A stretch of 64,000 bases of DNA from positions 248,001 to 312,000 of the forward strand of contig NZ_BQUT01000001.1 in NCBI RefSeq assembly GCF_022835675.1, written 5' to 3'. A model generated the notes under the pieces. That model was not told the DNA's origin and made no database searches. It was given only the letters and a program-made list of their open reading frames with translations. The DNA comes from Companilactobacillus sp. RD055328 (GTDB taxonomy: Bacteria; Bacillota; Bacilli; Lactobacillales; Lactobacillaceae). Below are positions 8,601 to 17,475 of this stretch, in pieces. How positions within the stretch are numbered: position 1 is the first letter of the stretch; each line of letters opens with the position of its first letter. The position numbers were made by a program, and so were the translations under genes.

Positions 8601-10403
8601 CTACTCAAATACAAATTGATTATTGTATAGTTCAGCATAAAAGCCGTTTTCGTCCATCAATTCATCGTGATTACCTTCTTCAATGATTTCTCCATTGCGT
8701 AGAACGATAATACGATCTGCGTCCAAAATAGTCTTTAAACGATGGGCAATAACAAAACTTGTTCTGCCTTTGATAACATTATTCATAGCTTTTTGAATAC
8801 GTGCTTCTGTAACAGTATCAACGTTACTTGTTGCTTCATCCAAGATTAATAATGATGGATCAGTTAATATTGTTCTAGCAATACTTATCAATTGTTTTTG
8901 TCCAGTACTGAAGACATTATTTTCTTCACTGACTTGTGTATCATAACCATCTTCTAACGTTTCAATGAAACTATGAATGTGTGCTTGTTTAGCAGCATCT
9001 ATTACTTCTTGATCAGTCGCTTCTGGTTTACCAAAAGCAATGTTATCACGAATTGAACCGCTAAATAGAACAGATTCTTGAAGCACAATTCCGACATGTG
9101 ATCTCAATGAACTTAAATCGATATCTCTGATATCAACGCCATCGAATTTAACCGATCCTTTGTTAACATCATAGAAACGATTCATCAAGTTCATAACCGT
9201 TGTCTTACCTGAACCAGTAGGCCCAACTAAGGCAATCATTTGTCCTTTGTCTACTTCAATATTTACATCTTTTAGAATTGGCTTATCAGGTAAGTATTGG
9301 AAATCAACGTGTTCAAGTTCAATTTTCTTTTCAATACCATCAATTTGTACTCCATTTTCAGGGTTAATTTCATCTTCTTCATCGAAGACTTCGTTAACAC
9401 GACGAGCACCAGTAATTGCTAATTGCACCATACTGTATCCAGATGCAAGTTGAGCAATCTGATTGTAGAATTGTTGTGAATATTGAACGAAAGTGACAAC
9501 TAATCCTAGAGCAATTGATTTCTTAATATCACCATTAACTGCCAACATACTACCAAAGAAGATAACTATCGCTGTATTAACAAGTGACATCCCTTGCATC
9601 AATGGATAAATCATACCTGAGTAGATTTGTCCTTTTAAACTAGCCTTACGAACTCGTTCATTGTGAACTTTGAATCCATCAATAGTTTCGTCTTGCAAAC
9701 TATTAGTAATGATTAATTTTTGACCAGTGATTCTTTCATTCATGTAACCATTCAACTTACCAACTTCATTTTGTTGAAGATCGACATATTTACGAGCTTT
9801 AACAATAATGAATGAAGCTAAGATAACTGCTACAGGAACACTGGCGATTGAAATCCAAGCTAACTGAACACTTTTTTGGAACATCATATATAACAAACCA
9901 ATGATTAAGGCGATACTTGTCATTAGTTGTTGAAGCATTTGGTTCATAGCGTTATAGATATTATCTAAGTCTGATGTAAATCTACTTAGGATATCACCAT
10001 CAGAATGACGATCAAAAAATGATACTGTCATCTTTTGTAATTTACCAAATAATCCAGTTCTCATCTCGTTAGTTGATTTAGCATTCATGATTGCAAGAAC
10101 AATCGATTGTATGAATGTTGCTGCTGTATTAAATACATAAACCAATACTAAAGACCAAATAACATTAACAAATGCTGTCATAGCTGGAGCACTGGCAGCT
10201 ATATGCATAGCCTTCATTGCCTTATATTGTTGATATTCACCAGCATATTTAACTAACTCATTCAAAGCATTACCTATATATACAGGGGCTTGAACTTGGA
10301 GATAAACCGCTACGATTGTCATGATAACCGCAACTAGGAAAGATATTTTATAAACTTTTAAATAACGATAGAAAAATTTCAACGAACGTCCTAATTCACC
10401 CAT
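8601..10403 (-). CDS. ABC multidrug exporter half-transporter, LmrD-like subunit
   Basis: A 600-residue fused permease-ATPase. An N-terminal six-helix transmembrane domain (~1-330) precedes an ATPase with Walker [11 protein letters not shown]-loop in [10 protein letters not shown], Walker [10 protein letters not shown] with the catalytic Glu, and H-loop IAHRL. The signature reads FSTGQ rather than LSGGQ, typical of the D-type partner in LmrCD/BmrCD heterodimers. Its ATG overlaps the stop of the upstream partner (TAATG), so the two are coupled. Exported substrate is unknown; drug, lipid or peptide efflux are all possible. Confidence 0.9.
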   Translation of the reverse strand: MGELGRSLKFFYRYLKVYKISFLVAVIMTIVAVYLQVQAPVYIGNALNELVKYAGEYQQYKAMKAMHIAASAPAMTAFVNVIWSLVLVYVFNTAATFIQSIVLAIMNAKSTNEMRTGLFGKLQKMTVSFFDRHSDGDILSRFTSDLDNIYNAMNQMLQQLMTSIALIIGLLYMMFQKSVQLAWISIASVPVAVILASFIIVKARKYVDLQQNEVGKLNGYMNERITGQKLIITNSLQDETIDGFKVHNERVRKASLKGQIYSGMIYPLMQGMSLVNTAIVIFFGSMLAVNGDIKKSIALGLVVTFVQYSQQFYNQIAQLASGYSMVQLAITGARRVNEVFDEEDEINPENGVQIDGIEKKIELEHVDFQYLPDKPILKDVNIEVDKGQMIALVGPTGSGKTTVMNLMNRFYDVNKGSVKFDGVDIRDIDLSSLRSHVGIVLQESVLFSGSIRDNIAFGKPEATDQEVIDAAKQAHIHSFIETLEDGYDTQVSEENNVFSTGQKQLISIARTILTDPSLLILDEATSNVDTVTEARIQKAMNNVIKGRTSFVIAHRLKTILDADRIIVLRNGEIIEEGNHDELMDENGFYAELYNNQFVFE

Positions 10404-12115
10404 TATTTAACTCTCCTTCCCTTTTGTGTATCGTAAATTTCACGATATACGTCATTATTTTCAACTAATTGTTTGTGAGTTCCTACACCAACTAGCTTAC
10501 CGTCATCCATAACTAGAATCTTGTCAGCATTTACCACTGAAGAAATCTTTTCAGCAATAATAATTTTTGTAGTATCTTTCATTTCATCTAAAGCTTCTTT
10601 GACTAGCTTTTCAGATCTGGCATCTAAAGCGCTAGTACTATCATCAAGAATTAATACTTTAGGAGATCCGATAACACCACGCGCAATTGATAGACGTTGT
10701 TTCTGTCCACCTGAGAAGTTAGCACTACGTTCTTCCACAATATCATCATATTGTTTTGGACGATTAGTAATGAATTCCTCAGCTTGTGATATTTTTGCCG
10801 CTTTTTTCATATCTTCTAAGCTAGCATCTTTTTTACCTTGGCGAAGATTTTCTGAAATTTTACCTGAGAACAAGATTGGTTTTTGTAGAATCATTGCCAC
10901 TGAACTATGTAAGTTCTCTTCATTCAAGTCTTTAATATCGTAGCCACCGACTTTGATAGTTCCTGATTGAGGATCAAATAGACGTGGAATCAATTGTGCA
11001 AGTGTTGACTTCCCAGCGCCTGTAGCACCAACAATTCCGACCATTTCTCCAGCATCAACCTTAAATGAAATATCTTTAATTGTGTCGTGATCTTCTCCGA
11101 AATATCTGAAAGTAACATCATCGAATTCTACTGAACCTGTTAATTCATGATCAGGTTCGTCATTATAATTAATATCTGGTTCTTCTTTCATTACTTCATT
11201 AATACGTCCAAGTGAAACGGCTGCACGAGAAGCTTGCATCATCATCATTCCACCCATAATAATTGAGAACATTATTTGCATCATATAGTTCATAAATGAA
11301 GCAACTGCTGCAACAACTTCCGGATCAGACTTTGATAGATTACCAACAAAATAAATAGAAGCAACGATTGATAAATTAGCTACCAACATGAATGCAGGGA
11401 TCATAACTGAAAATAGAATTCCTACTTGAGTTGTATGGTTTTGAAGTTGATCAGATGTATTTTTGAAATTCTGATCTTGATTTTTTTCTTGTACGAATGA
11501 TTTAACAATTCTAACACCCATCAAATTCTCTTTGGCTAGATTGTTAGTTTTATCAATTAATTTTTGAATAGCACCAAAGTGTTTACCCATTTGTCCGAAT
11601 GAAATAAATGTAATGACAAATACGAATACAACTAAGACTACAATTATCCACCATAAACTAGGAATTGAATTCATAGCTAAGATGAAACTACCAATGAAAA
11701 GAATTGGAATTCTTACTAACGTTTGCAAAGTCATCATAATGATGTTTTGCACTTGCGTCATATCATTAGTCATTCTAACTGCTAAATTTCCTGCTGAGAA
11801 TTTCTCGATATTACCAAATGAAAATGTTTGAACTTTTCTAAAAACAGTTTCACGGATATCAGCCGTCATTCCCTGAGCAGTACTAGCAGAAGCAATTGTA
11901 TTTACAATCCCTGCAATCAATCCAATACCAGCAATCACTAATAAATATAATCCGTATTGATTAACTTTATCTTGATTATCCTTCATGATAGCAGTAAGAA
12001 TGTTTTGTAATAACTTAGGTTGCCATAACGTAGCTGCAACAGAAAAACCTGTCGCAATAATAGAAATAGCGAGTACCCCAAGATATGGTTTAATGTGTTG
12101 TTTAATTAATGACAA
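10403..12115 (-). CDS. ABC multidrug exporter half-transporter, LmrC-like subunit
   Basis: A 570-residue partner of the downstream subunit. It has a six-helix transmembrane domain, then Walker [10 protein letters not shown], signature FSGGQ and Walker B LILDDSTS. Asp replaces the catalytic Glu, and the H-loop reads IIAEKI, with Glu in place of His. These are the expected degenerate positions of a C-type subunit, so one of the two composite ATP sites is non-hydrolytic. Translation starts at TTG (12115) after AAGAG at 9 nt. First gene of a two-gene operon. Confidence 0.9.
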   Translation of the reverse strand: MSLIKQHIKPYLGVLAISIIATGFSVAATLWQPKLLQNILTAIMKDNQDKVNQYGLYLLVIAGIGLIAGIVNTIASASTAQGMTADIRETVFRKVQTFSFGNIEKFSAGNLAVRMTNDMTQVQNIIMMTLQTLVRIPILFIGSFILAMNSIPSLWWIIVVLVVFVFVITFISFGQMGKHFGAIQKLIDKTNNLAKENLMGVRIVKSFVQEKNQDQNFKNTSDQLQNHTTQVGILFSVMIPAFMLVANLSIVASIYFVGNLSKSDPEVVAAVASFMNYMMQIMFSIIMGGMMMMQASRAAVSLGRINEVMKEEPDINYNDEPDHELTGSVEFDDVTFRYFGEDHDTIKDISFKVDAGEMVGIVGATGAGKSTLAQLIPRLFDPQSGTIKVGGYDIKDLNEENLHSSVAMILQKPILFSGKISENLRQGKKDASLEDMKKAAKISQAEEFITNRPKQYDDIVEERSANFSGGQKQRLSIARGVIGSPKVLILDDSTSALDARSEKLVKEALDEMKDTTKIIIAEKISSVVNADKILVMDDGKLVGVGTHKQLVENNDVYREIYDTQKGRRVK

Positions 12116-12214
12116 AAGACCAACTCTTTTCTATATAAATTTGATACGATTTTTAGGCATCAGATACATCATTGTAATACCACTTAAACTATTTATCAAG
12201 CATATACTTCGTAT

Positions 12215-12244
12215 AAAAAAAACAACCTCATAAGGTTGTTTTTT
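12215..12244. terminator. Terminator overlapping the end of the small membrane protein gene
   Basis: Hairpin AACAACCT / AGGTTGTT with A- and T-runs. It ends the two-gene unit 12914-12243 and also lies upstream of the ABC operon. Confidence 0.85.
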
Positions 12245-12533
12245 AAATTGCAGCGGCAAGCCCTAAAACAGCTAACCCTACAAAAAATATTCCCATTCCT
12301 ACTACTTTAATGATAGTTTTTTCTTTTTGACGATCTCGCTCACCAATGATTGCTTCGATCAGATCTCCACGTACAAAAAATGATACTAGATAACCTACAA
12401 AAATAACTGAAACACCTAGTAATATCAGAGCGCTTCTTTCGGCATTAACATTATCTGAATAACCCAAAACACCTACTAGAATAATTTCTAATAATAAAAT
12501 AACACCGATTGTTCTTTTGCCAAGCCACTCCAA
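12243..12533 (-). CDS. Small three-helix membrane protein of unknown function
   Basis: A 96-residue protein with three clear hydrophobic segments (about 8-25, 35-54 and 74-95). A charged loop, RGDLIEAIIGERDRQKEK, lies between the second and third. I do not recognise the family. The start is TTG at 12533; the AAGGAG ribosome site overlaps the stop codon of the upstream DUF1801 gene, so the two form an operon. Nothing in the sequence points to a specific job. Confidence 0.75.
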   Translation of the reverse strand: MEWLGKRTIGVILLLEIILVGVLGYSDNVNAERSALILLGVSVIFVGYLVSFFVRGDLIEAIIGERDRQKEKTIIKVVGMGIFFVGLAVLGLAAAI

Positions 12534-12545
12534 CTGTATTTCTCC

Positions 12546-12914
12546 TTAGTTCCACCAAAATGTTTGAATATCTTTTTTGTTCTCAATGTTCCAATCAATT
12601 AGCTTTTTCAATAATTGATAGTTAACATCTTTATCAAACTCAACTCTTATTACCTTGATACCAGTAGTATATCCTGCTTGATGAATTTCATCTCTGAATT
12701 CATCAATTGCTTTTTCAGTTGCTACTGAAAAATGATTCTTCGAAACTGAAAAACCAATAATAAATGTTCCATGATCGGTAAACATTGGTTGTTTCCATGC
12801 AACTCTTGTATCTAATTGTGGATAAGTATCACAGACCCATTTCAAAACTTCAGTAATTTGTATTGCATGATCTGGATTATCGATAGTTTCTAAATACTCA
12901 ATGAAATTGTCCAT
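12546..12914 (-). CDS. DUF1801 / YdhG-like protein
   Basis: A 122-residue cytoplasmic protein matching the DUF1801 pattern. Features are an N-terminal helix region, the WKQPMFTDHGTFIIGF strand segment, NHFSVATE, and a helix ending in LIDWNIENKKD. Members such as Bacillus YdhG are sometimes labelled iron chaperones by similarity to frataxin-like folds, but biochemical support is thin. It is the first gene of a small operon with the downstream membrane protein. Family is likely; function is unknown. Confidence 0.8.
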   Translation of the reverse strand: MDNFIEYLETIDNPDHAIQITEVLKWVCDTYPQLDTRVAWKQPMFTDHGTFIIGFSVSKNHFSVATEKAIDEFRDEIHQAGYTTGIKVIRVEFDKDVNYQLLKKLIDWNIENKKDIQTFWWN

Positions 12915-12989
12915 ATTAAATTCGCCTTTTAATTATTACAAACTATTAGAACCTAATTTACCATAAACTTAGGCTCACATGAATTGTTT

Positions 12990-13736
12990 TTATGACATTG
13001 TCCAGCCACCATCGACTGGTAATGCTGTTCCTGTTACATAGCTCGATAAGTCACTTGCTAAATATAATGCAGCTTTTGCAATGTCATCAGGTTGAGCAAA
13101 CTTCTTCATTGGAATTGGTTGTAAGAAGCCTGCTTGCATGTTCTCATCTGCTAGAACTTCTTTAGTCAATCCGGTTTCTCCGGTTCCTGGACAAATAGCA
13201 TTAGCTCTGATTCCATCAGCGGCATAATCAACTGCTGTAGCTTTTGTTAGTGAAATAACTCCACCCTTAGCGGCACCATAAGCAACAGCTTGAGGGAATC
13301 CAATAATACCCCCAGCAGAAGCTGTATTAATAATCACTCCCTTAGTCTTCTTAAGGTGGGGCAATGCATACTTAGTTCCTAAGAATACTGATTTTAAATC
13401 TACATTAATAACTTTATCCCATTGGTCTTCAGTTATTTCTTCAGCAGTTCCAGGAATAAAAATTCCGGCATTATTATAGATAATATCTAATTGATTGTAT
13501 TCTTTGATAGCTAAGTCGACAAAAGCCTTAACATCTTGGGCATTAGACACGTCAGCTTTTGTTGCTATTGCTTCTCCACCGTTGTTATTAATTTCATCAA
13601 CAACTTTTTGAACTTTTTCAAAATCAAAATCTACTGCGACAATCTTTGCCCCTTGTTTAGCAAAAAGCTTGCTAGTTGCTTCCCCAAATCCTGATGCTGC
13701 ACCTGTGATAATAGCTACTTTATTTTGTAAATGCAT
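12990..13736 (-). CDS. Short-chain dehydrogenase/reductase
   Basis: A 248-residue classical SDR. The cofactor glycine motif TGAASGFG is at residues ~11-18; Asp in VAVDFD suggests NAD(H) preference. NNAG is the structural motif. Catalytic Ser is in NTASAGG and the YxxxK pair is YGAAK. The C-terminal VTGTALPVDGGWTMS end is typical. Glucose-1-dehydrogenase and acetoin/alcohol dehydrogenase labels are common for such sequences, but the substrate is not predictable. A cre-like site (13754-13765) overlaps its 5' region, so catabolite control is plausible. Confidence 0.9.
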   Translation of the reverse strand: MHLQNKVAIITGAASGFGEATSKLFAKQGAKIVAVDFDFEKVQKVVDEINNNGGEAIATKADVSNAQDVKAFVDLAIKEYNQLDIIYNNAGIFIPGTAEEITEDQWDKVINVDLKSVFLGTKYALPHLKKTKGVIINTASAGGIIGFPQAVAYGAAKGGVISLTKATAVDYAADGIRANAICPGTGETGLTKEVLADENMQAGFLQPIPMKKFAQPDDIAKAALYLASDLSSYVTGTALPVDGGWTMS

Positions 13737-13753
13737 AATATTCTCCCTTTTTC

Positions 13754-13765
13754 GAAAACGTTTAC
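13754..13765. promoter_or_regulatory. cre-like site upstream of the SDR gene
   Basis: GAAAACGTTTAC, the core of the CcpA consensus TGWAANCGNTNWCA (12 of 14 when extended). It lies 18 bp before the SDR start. Confidence 0.55.
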
Positions 13766-13858
13766 TTAATTATACAGAATTAATTGAAATTTAGACAGAT
13801 ATTAGTTAAAGTTAGCGCATAACATCATTTAAAATAAAATAAAAGAGAGGATACTCAA

Positions 13859-14404
13859 ATGTCGAGTAATGAAGCACTTATAATTATTGATTATACTAAT
13901 GATTTTGTCGCTACAGAAGGTGCATTAACTTGTGGCAAGCCTGGCCAAGCGCTTGAAAAATATATTGTAGATTTAGCTGATTCAATGAAAGACTCGTTTG
14001 TTTATTTACCTACTGATATTCATGTCGCTGGAGACAAATATCATCCAGAAACTAAATTATTTCCTCCTCACAATGAAGCAAATACCTGGGGCCGAGAATT
14101 CTATGGTGAACTAAATAATTGGTATCAAAAAAATAAATCTGATCATGTAGTAATGATTGATAAAACTCGTTATAGCTCATTTGCCGGTACTAATCTTGAT
14201 ATCTTACTTTGTGAACGAAAAGTCGATACTGTTCACTTAGTTGGTGTCTGTTCTGATATTTGTGTGCTACATACGGCAGTAGATGCTTATAATCTCGGCT
14301 ATAATATTGTTATTCATGAACAAGGTATCGCTACTTTCACTGACAATGGTCAAGAATGGTCATTGAATCATTTCAAAAATTCTTTAAATGCAAAAATAGT
14401 ATAA
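13859..14404 (+). CDS. pncA: Nicotinamidase-like cysteine hydrolase
   Basis: A 181-residue isochorismatase-fold hydrolase. The catalytic triad is visible: Asp in IIDYTNDF, Lys in MIDKTRYSSF, and Cys in VGVCSDICVLHTA with its cis-peptide context. The metal-binding DIHVAGDKYHPE and PPHN segments are those of nicotinamidases, which convert nicotinamide to nicotinic acid for NAD salvage. Length is normal. The ribosome site is GAGAGGA. It is a single gene ending in a terminator shared with dhaT. Specificity for nicotinamide is inferred from motifs only. Confidence 0.85.
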   Translation: MSSNEALIIIDYTNDFVATEGALTCGKPGQALEKYIVDLADSMKDSFVYLPTDIHVAGDKYHPETKLFPPHNEANTWGREFYGELNNWYQKNKSDHVVMIDKTRYSSFAGTNLDILLCERKVDTVHLVGVCSDICVLHTAVDAYNLGYNIVIHEQGIATFTDNGQEWSLNHFKNSLNAKIV

Positions 14405-14437
14405 AAAAAAGCTAATCCAAATTGGATTAGCTTTTTT
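14404..14437. terminator. Bidirectional terminator between pncA and dhaT
   Basis: Stem GCTAATCC / GGATTAGC with flanking A- and T-runs, between two convergent genes. Confidence 0.9.
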
Positions 14438-14438
14438 A

Positions 14439-15605
14439 TTATGCATCATATGCTTGTTGGAATAATTCAACAATTTGTTCAGTTGTTGCTTTTCTAGGAT
14501 TAGAAAAGGCATTTCCGTCTTTTAATGCATTCTCAGCCATTAGTTGGAAGTCTTTAGGATCAGCTCCAATGTCTTTGATGCTTCTTGGAATGCCAACATC
14601 ATCGTTCAATTGTTGCATAGCATCAATTGCTTTGTCAGCCGCTTCACGTACTGATAGTCCATCGATATTTTCACCCATAGCTACTGCTAAGTCTGCAAAT
14701 CGATCAGGGCAAGCGATGATATTAAATCTTTCAACAATAGGTAATAAGATTGCACAACATACACCATGAGGGGCATCATATTGTCCACCTAATTGATGAG
14801 CCATTGCATGTACATAACCTAAATCAGCATTGTTAAAGGCCATTCCGCCTAACATTTCTGCTTCAACCATCTTAGTTCTGGCTTCAAGATTATGGCCATT
14901 AGCAACTACTTCACGTAAGCTCTCTTGAACTAGACGAATTGCTTGTAAACATTGTCCATCTGTTATGTCATTTCTATTTGTTGATACATAAGGTTCGATA
15001 GCTTGTACAAAAGTATCTAATCCAGTAGCAGCTGTCATTTTTGTTGGAACGTCTAGCATTAACATTGGATCATTAAATGATACTAGAGGTACATTTCGCC
15101 ATGAAACAACAACAAATTTTAGATGTGTTTCTTCATTAGTAATTACACAATGTCTTGTTAACTCTGAAGCAGTTCCGGCTGTTGTATTTACAGCAATTAA
15201 TGGAGGTAATTCATTATCTAATGTTTCGATACCAGCTAGTTTAGTAATATCATCACCATTAGTTAAGATAATTCCTGTACCCTTACCACAATCGTGAGCT
15301 GAACCACCACCAACTGTAATAATTCCATCACATTCGTTGTCCAAATATACTTGTTTTGCTTCTTTAATGTTTCTAACTTTAGGGTTTGGTTCAACACCGT
15401 TATAAACAACATATTCGATTCCAGCATTTTCAAGCGAATCAACTGTTTGAACAACCGGTCCATTCTCCATTTTTTCTAAGAATGAATCTGTAACAATTAA
15501 TACTCTATGCATATTAACCATCTTGGCACGATCACCAACTTTTTGAATTACTCCGGCTCCAAAGAAATTAACACTTGGCATTAAAAAATCAAAATTTTCT
15601 TTCAT
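14439..15605 (-). CDS. dhaT: Iron-containing alcohol dehydrogenase, 1,3-propanediol dehydrogenase type
   Basis: A 388-residue group III alcohol dehydrogenase, close to Klebsiella DhaT as I recall it: NFFGAGVI at the start, VTVGGGSAHDCGKG for NAD, NTTAGTASELTRH, FVVVSWRNVP and LKDGNAFSNPRK. The family reduces 3-hydroxypropionaldehyde to 1,3-propanediol with NADH. Metal ligands expected are Asp197, His270 and His280, all present, plus a His at position 201, which here is Gln (codon CAA). A DhaS-type operator 24 nt upstream of its predicted -10 places it in the dha regulon. No glycerol dehydratase is in the window, so the in vivo substrate is uncertain (lactaldehyde or another aldehyde is possible). 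Confidence 0.88.
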   Translation of the reverse strand: MKENFDFLMPSVNFFGAGVIQKVGDRAKMVNMHRVLIVTDSFLEKMENGPVVQTVDSLENAGIEYVVYNGVEPNPKVRNIKEAKQVYLDNECDGIITVGGGSAHDCGKGTGIILTNGDDITKLAGIETLDNELPPLIAVNTTAGTASELTRHCVITNEETHLKFVVVSWRNVPLVSFNDPMLMLDVPTKMTAATGLDTFVQAIEPYVSTNRNDITDGQCLQAIRLVQESLREVVANGHNLEARTKMVEAEMLGGMAFNNADLGYVHAMAHQLGGQYDAPHGVCCAILLPIVERFNIIACPDRFADLAVAMGENIDGLSVREAADKAIDAMQQLNDDVGIPRSIKDIGADPKDFQLMAENALKDGNAFSNPRKATTEQIVELFQQAYDA

Positions 15606-15638
15606 TATTACTCTCCTTGTGAATGTTTTATCAATCTA

Positions 15639-15666
15639 ATTTTACCGCTATCGGTACTGAATTCAA
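15639..15666 (-). promoter_or_regulatory. Predicted dhaT promoter
   Basis: Minus strand: TTGAAT (15666-15661), 16-nt spacer, TAAAAT (15644-15639). The DhaS-like operator begins 2 bp upstream of the -35, an activator position. Confidence 0.55.
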
Positions 15667-15668
15667 TC

Positions 15669-15690
15669 GTACAATCAACTGTTATTGTCC
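15669..15690. promoter_or_regulatory. DhaS-type operator upstream of dhaT
   Basis: GTACA-N12-TGTCC, 22 bp. It matches the GGACA-N12-TGTCC layout of the other two sites with one mismatch. It lies 24 nt upstream of the dhaT -10 box. The known Lactococcus DhaS site is GGACACAT-N6-ATTTGTCC, the same length. Confidence 0.65.
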
Positions 15691-15695
15691 AGAAG

Positions 15696-15737
15696 AAAAA
15701 GTCACACTTTTAATAATTAGTTATTTTGTGACTTTTT
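15696..15737. repeat. 11-bp inverted repeat between dhaT and dhaS
   Basis: AAAAAGTCACA and TGTGACTTTTT are perfect complements separated by 20 nt. The sequence could form a weak terminator-like hairpin separating the divergent promoters. The right arm also forms part of a Rex-like site. Confidence 0.5.
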
Positions 15738-15743
15738 TCACTT
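15726..15743. promoter_or_regulatory. Possible Rex (redox) operator
   Basis: TTGTGAC-TTTT-TTCACTT resembles the Rex consensus TTGTGAA-N4-TTCACAA at 11 of 14 defined positions. Redox control would suit an NADH-consuming dehydrogenase, but the sequence is AT-rich and the match may be chance. Confidence 0.3.
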
Positions 15744-15772
15744 AAAATATAAATAATATAGATTCTTTTACC

Positions 15773-15794
15773 GGACAAATATTGATTTTTGTCC
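15773..15794. promoter_or_regulatory. DhaS-type operator upstream of dhaS
   Basis: GGACA-N12-TGTCC, 22 bp, with AAAT and TTTT extending the arms. It is the best match in the window to the Lactococcus DhaS site. It lies 57 bp before the dhaS start, suggesting autoregulation. Confidence 0.75.
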
Positions 15795-15812
15795 AAAGAG
15801 TTTCTTTGTAAA

Positions 15813-15826
15813 ATAAAGCGCTTTCT
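15813..15826. promoter_or_regulatory. cre-like site upstream of dhaS
   Basis: ATAAAGCGCTTTCT, with an AAAGCGCTTT palindromic core, matches 11 of 14 positions of the CcpA consensus. It lies 25 bp before the dhaS start. Confidence 0.4.
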
Positions 15827-15850
15827 TATACACTATTAGTAGGTGATAAT

Positions 15851-16417
15851 ATGTCTTACATTACAAAGAAAAAGATTGCTCTCGCTTGTAAAGATCTCAT
15901 CGTCAAAACAGATATTGATCAAGTTTCTGTTACTAAGATAATGAAATCAGTCGGCATGCGTAGACAAACTTTCTATGATTTATTTATAGACAAGTATGAT
16001 GCAATCGAATGGCTATATAATGATGAAATCACAGAAATTATCGAAGACAATCTTGAGTATGAAACTTGGGAAAAGATTGTTAATTATTTATGTGCCTATT
16101 TTTTTAAAAATAGATCTTTTTTTAAAAAAATCCTTAATGATCCTAATCAAAATAATTTATCCAAAACTTTAATGGCAGGTCACGTAAAAAAATTAATAGA
16201 AGTAATTATGTTAGACATGATTAAAGTTGAGCATATTACATTTAGTGATGATGAGTTCTCCTTCACTACTACAATTTTTGCCAATTCTTTAATAGAAGAG
16301 ATTAGAAATTGGATATCTACGCATAATCCAAGAAAAATTGATGAGGAAACTAACCTCATCAATTTATATATCTCTGATTCCATCAGTGGAATGCTTTTAA
16401 GAAATAAAGCTAACTAA
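15851..16417 (+). CDS. dhaS: TetR-family dihydroxyacetone regulator DhaS
   Basis: A 188-residue TetR-type protein with an N-terminal helix-turn-helix (residues ~10-50, including VTKIMKSVGMRRQTFYDLF). The all-helical C-terminal domain would bind a partner or ligand. In Lactococcus, DhaS is an unusual TetR member: it activates the dha operon when bound by DhaQ carrying dihydroxyacetone. Here dhaQ lies tail to tail with it, overlapping by 4 bp. Three DhaS-type sites lie at dhaS, dhaT and the dha operon. The start follows AGGTGATAAT. Confidence 0.87.
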   Translation: MSYITKKKIALACKDLIVKTDIDQVSVTKIMKSVGMRRQTFYDLFIDKYDAIEWLYNDEITEIIEDNLEYETWEKIVNYLCAYFFKNRSFFKKILNDPNQNNLSKTLMAGHVKKLIEVIMLDMIKVEHITFSDDEFSFTTTIFANSLIEEIRNWISTHNPRKIDEETNLINLYISDSISGMLLRNKAN

Positions 16418-17400
16418 TACCAGCCAAAGCCACCACATTCCATTTGTAGATACTCTAACCATTTTGAATTCATGTCTTTTAAAATGGTAATTGAAACTCC
16501 ATCCATATTGTAAGAACTTAAAAAGTTACCAGTTTTAACTAGTTGCGGTTTTATGTCTTTTAACTGCAATAACTTAACTACATCATTAGTAAAAATTAAG
16601 CTTTCCATAGTTGGCAAGCTACCTAATCCATTAATTAAAACGGCAATTGAACTACTGCTTTGTAAAGAACTAACTTGCACTAATTTATTAATTAATTCTC
16701 GAGCCAATAAGTCTGAAGAAGAGAACTCTTCTCGACGATACCCTTCTTCACCATGAATACCAATTCCATAAAATATTTGGTTTTCGCCTAATTCAAATGA
16801 CGCTTGTTTTTCTGCGGGCAGTTCTGCTCCTGTCAAGGCAACTGCAAGTGTATACAAGTTATTATTAACTGCATTTCCTAAGGATACCAATTCTCGACAC
16901 GAAAGGCCCTTGTTTGCAGCAGCTCCAAGTATTTTATGGATAATAACCGTACCCGCAACTCCACGTCTTCTAGTTATTTTAGTCTCCGGATCCACCGAAG
17001 CATCATCGTCAACAATTATTAATTCAACATCATACTTATTGTCTCTTAAGATAGTTTGTGCTTTTTTGAAAACATTAAGGTCTTCATCAAAATTCTTAAC
17101 AATAAATATAATTGGTTTTTTATTACCAAAATACTCTGTTGTTTTTACTATTTGATTAGCAGAAGGTGGTGTAAATGGTTCACCTACAATTGCTCCATCT
17201 AATAACGCTTCTCCGACATATCCAATATCTAAAGGCTCATGTCCGCTTCCTCCACCTGATAGAAGAATGACATCACGTGAATTATCATCGTAAACAACAC
17301 TATTCATTTCATGCAGTTTTTTTAATTCTGGATGCGACATAATTAAACCTCGCAACATTTCATGAACAACATTTCTTGAATCGTTGATTATTTTTTTCAC
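16414..17400 (-). CDS. dhaQ: DhaQ, DhaK-like co-activator of DhaS
   Basis: A 328-residue DhaK paralogue. It keeps GGGSGHEP, the Asp in the VKNFDEDLN segment, and the dihydroxyacetone-binding His in GIHGEEG. It is diverged from true DhaK: the second His of the GHEPxH motif is Asp (GHEPLD), and FTPPSAN replaces the usual FTSP. In Lactococcus, DhaQ binds dihydroxyacetone covalently and then activates DhaS instead of serving as a kinase. It starts at GTG (17400) after GGGGAG. It is last in the minus-strand dha cluster, 75 bp after gldA, with no clear terminator before the convergent dhaS. Confidence 0.85.
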   Translation of the reverse strand: MKKIINDSRNVVHEMLRGLIMSHPELKKLHEMNSVVYDDNSRDVILLSGGGSGHEPLDIGYVGEALLDGAIVGEPFTPPSANQIVKTTEYFGNKKPIIFIVKNFDEDLNVFKKAQTILRDNKYDVELIIVDDDASVDPETKITRRRGVAGTVIIHKILGAAANKGLSCRELVSLGNAVNNNLYTLAVALTGAELPAEKQASFELGENQIFYGIGIHGEEGYRREEFSSSDLLARELINKLVQVSSLQSSSSIAVLINGLGSLPTMESLIFTNDVVKLLQLKDIKPQLVKTGNFLSSYNMDGVSITILKDMNSKWLEYLQMECGGFGWY

Positions 17401-17475
17401 GTTAAACTCCCCAGCAAATTATTTATTACACCAATTGTAACAAATAATTGGCAGTTTATATGTAACTACTATGTT

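Noticed and set aside
16414-17400. Calling this gene a second dihydroxyacetone kinase DhaK
   Set aside because: It lacks the second His of the GHEPxH motif, lies next to dhaS and fits the DhaQ co-activator; an intact DhaK is present elsewhere in the operon.
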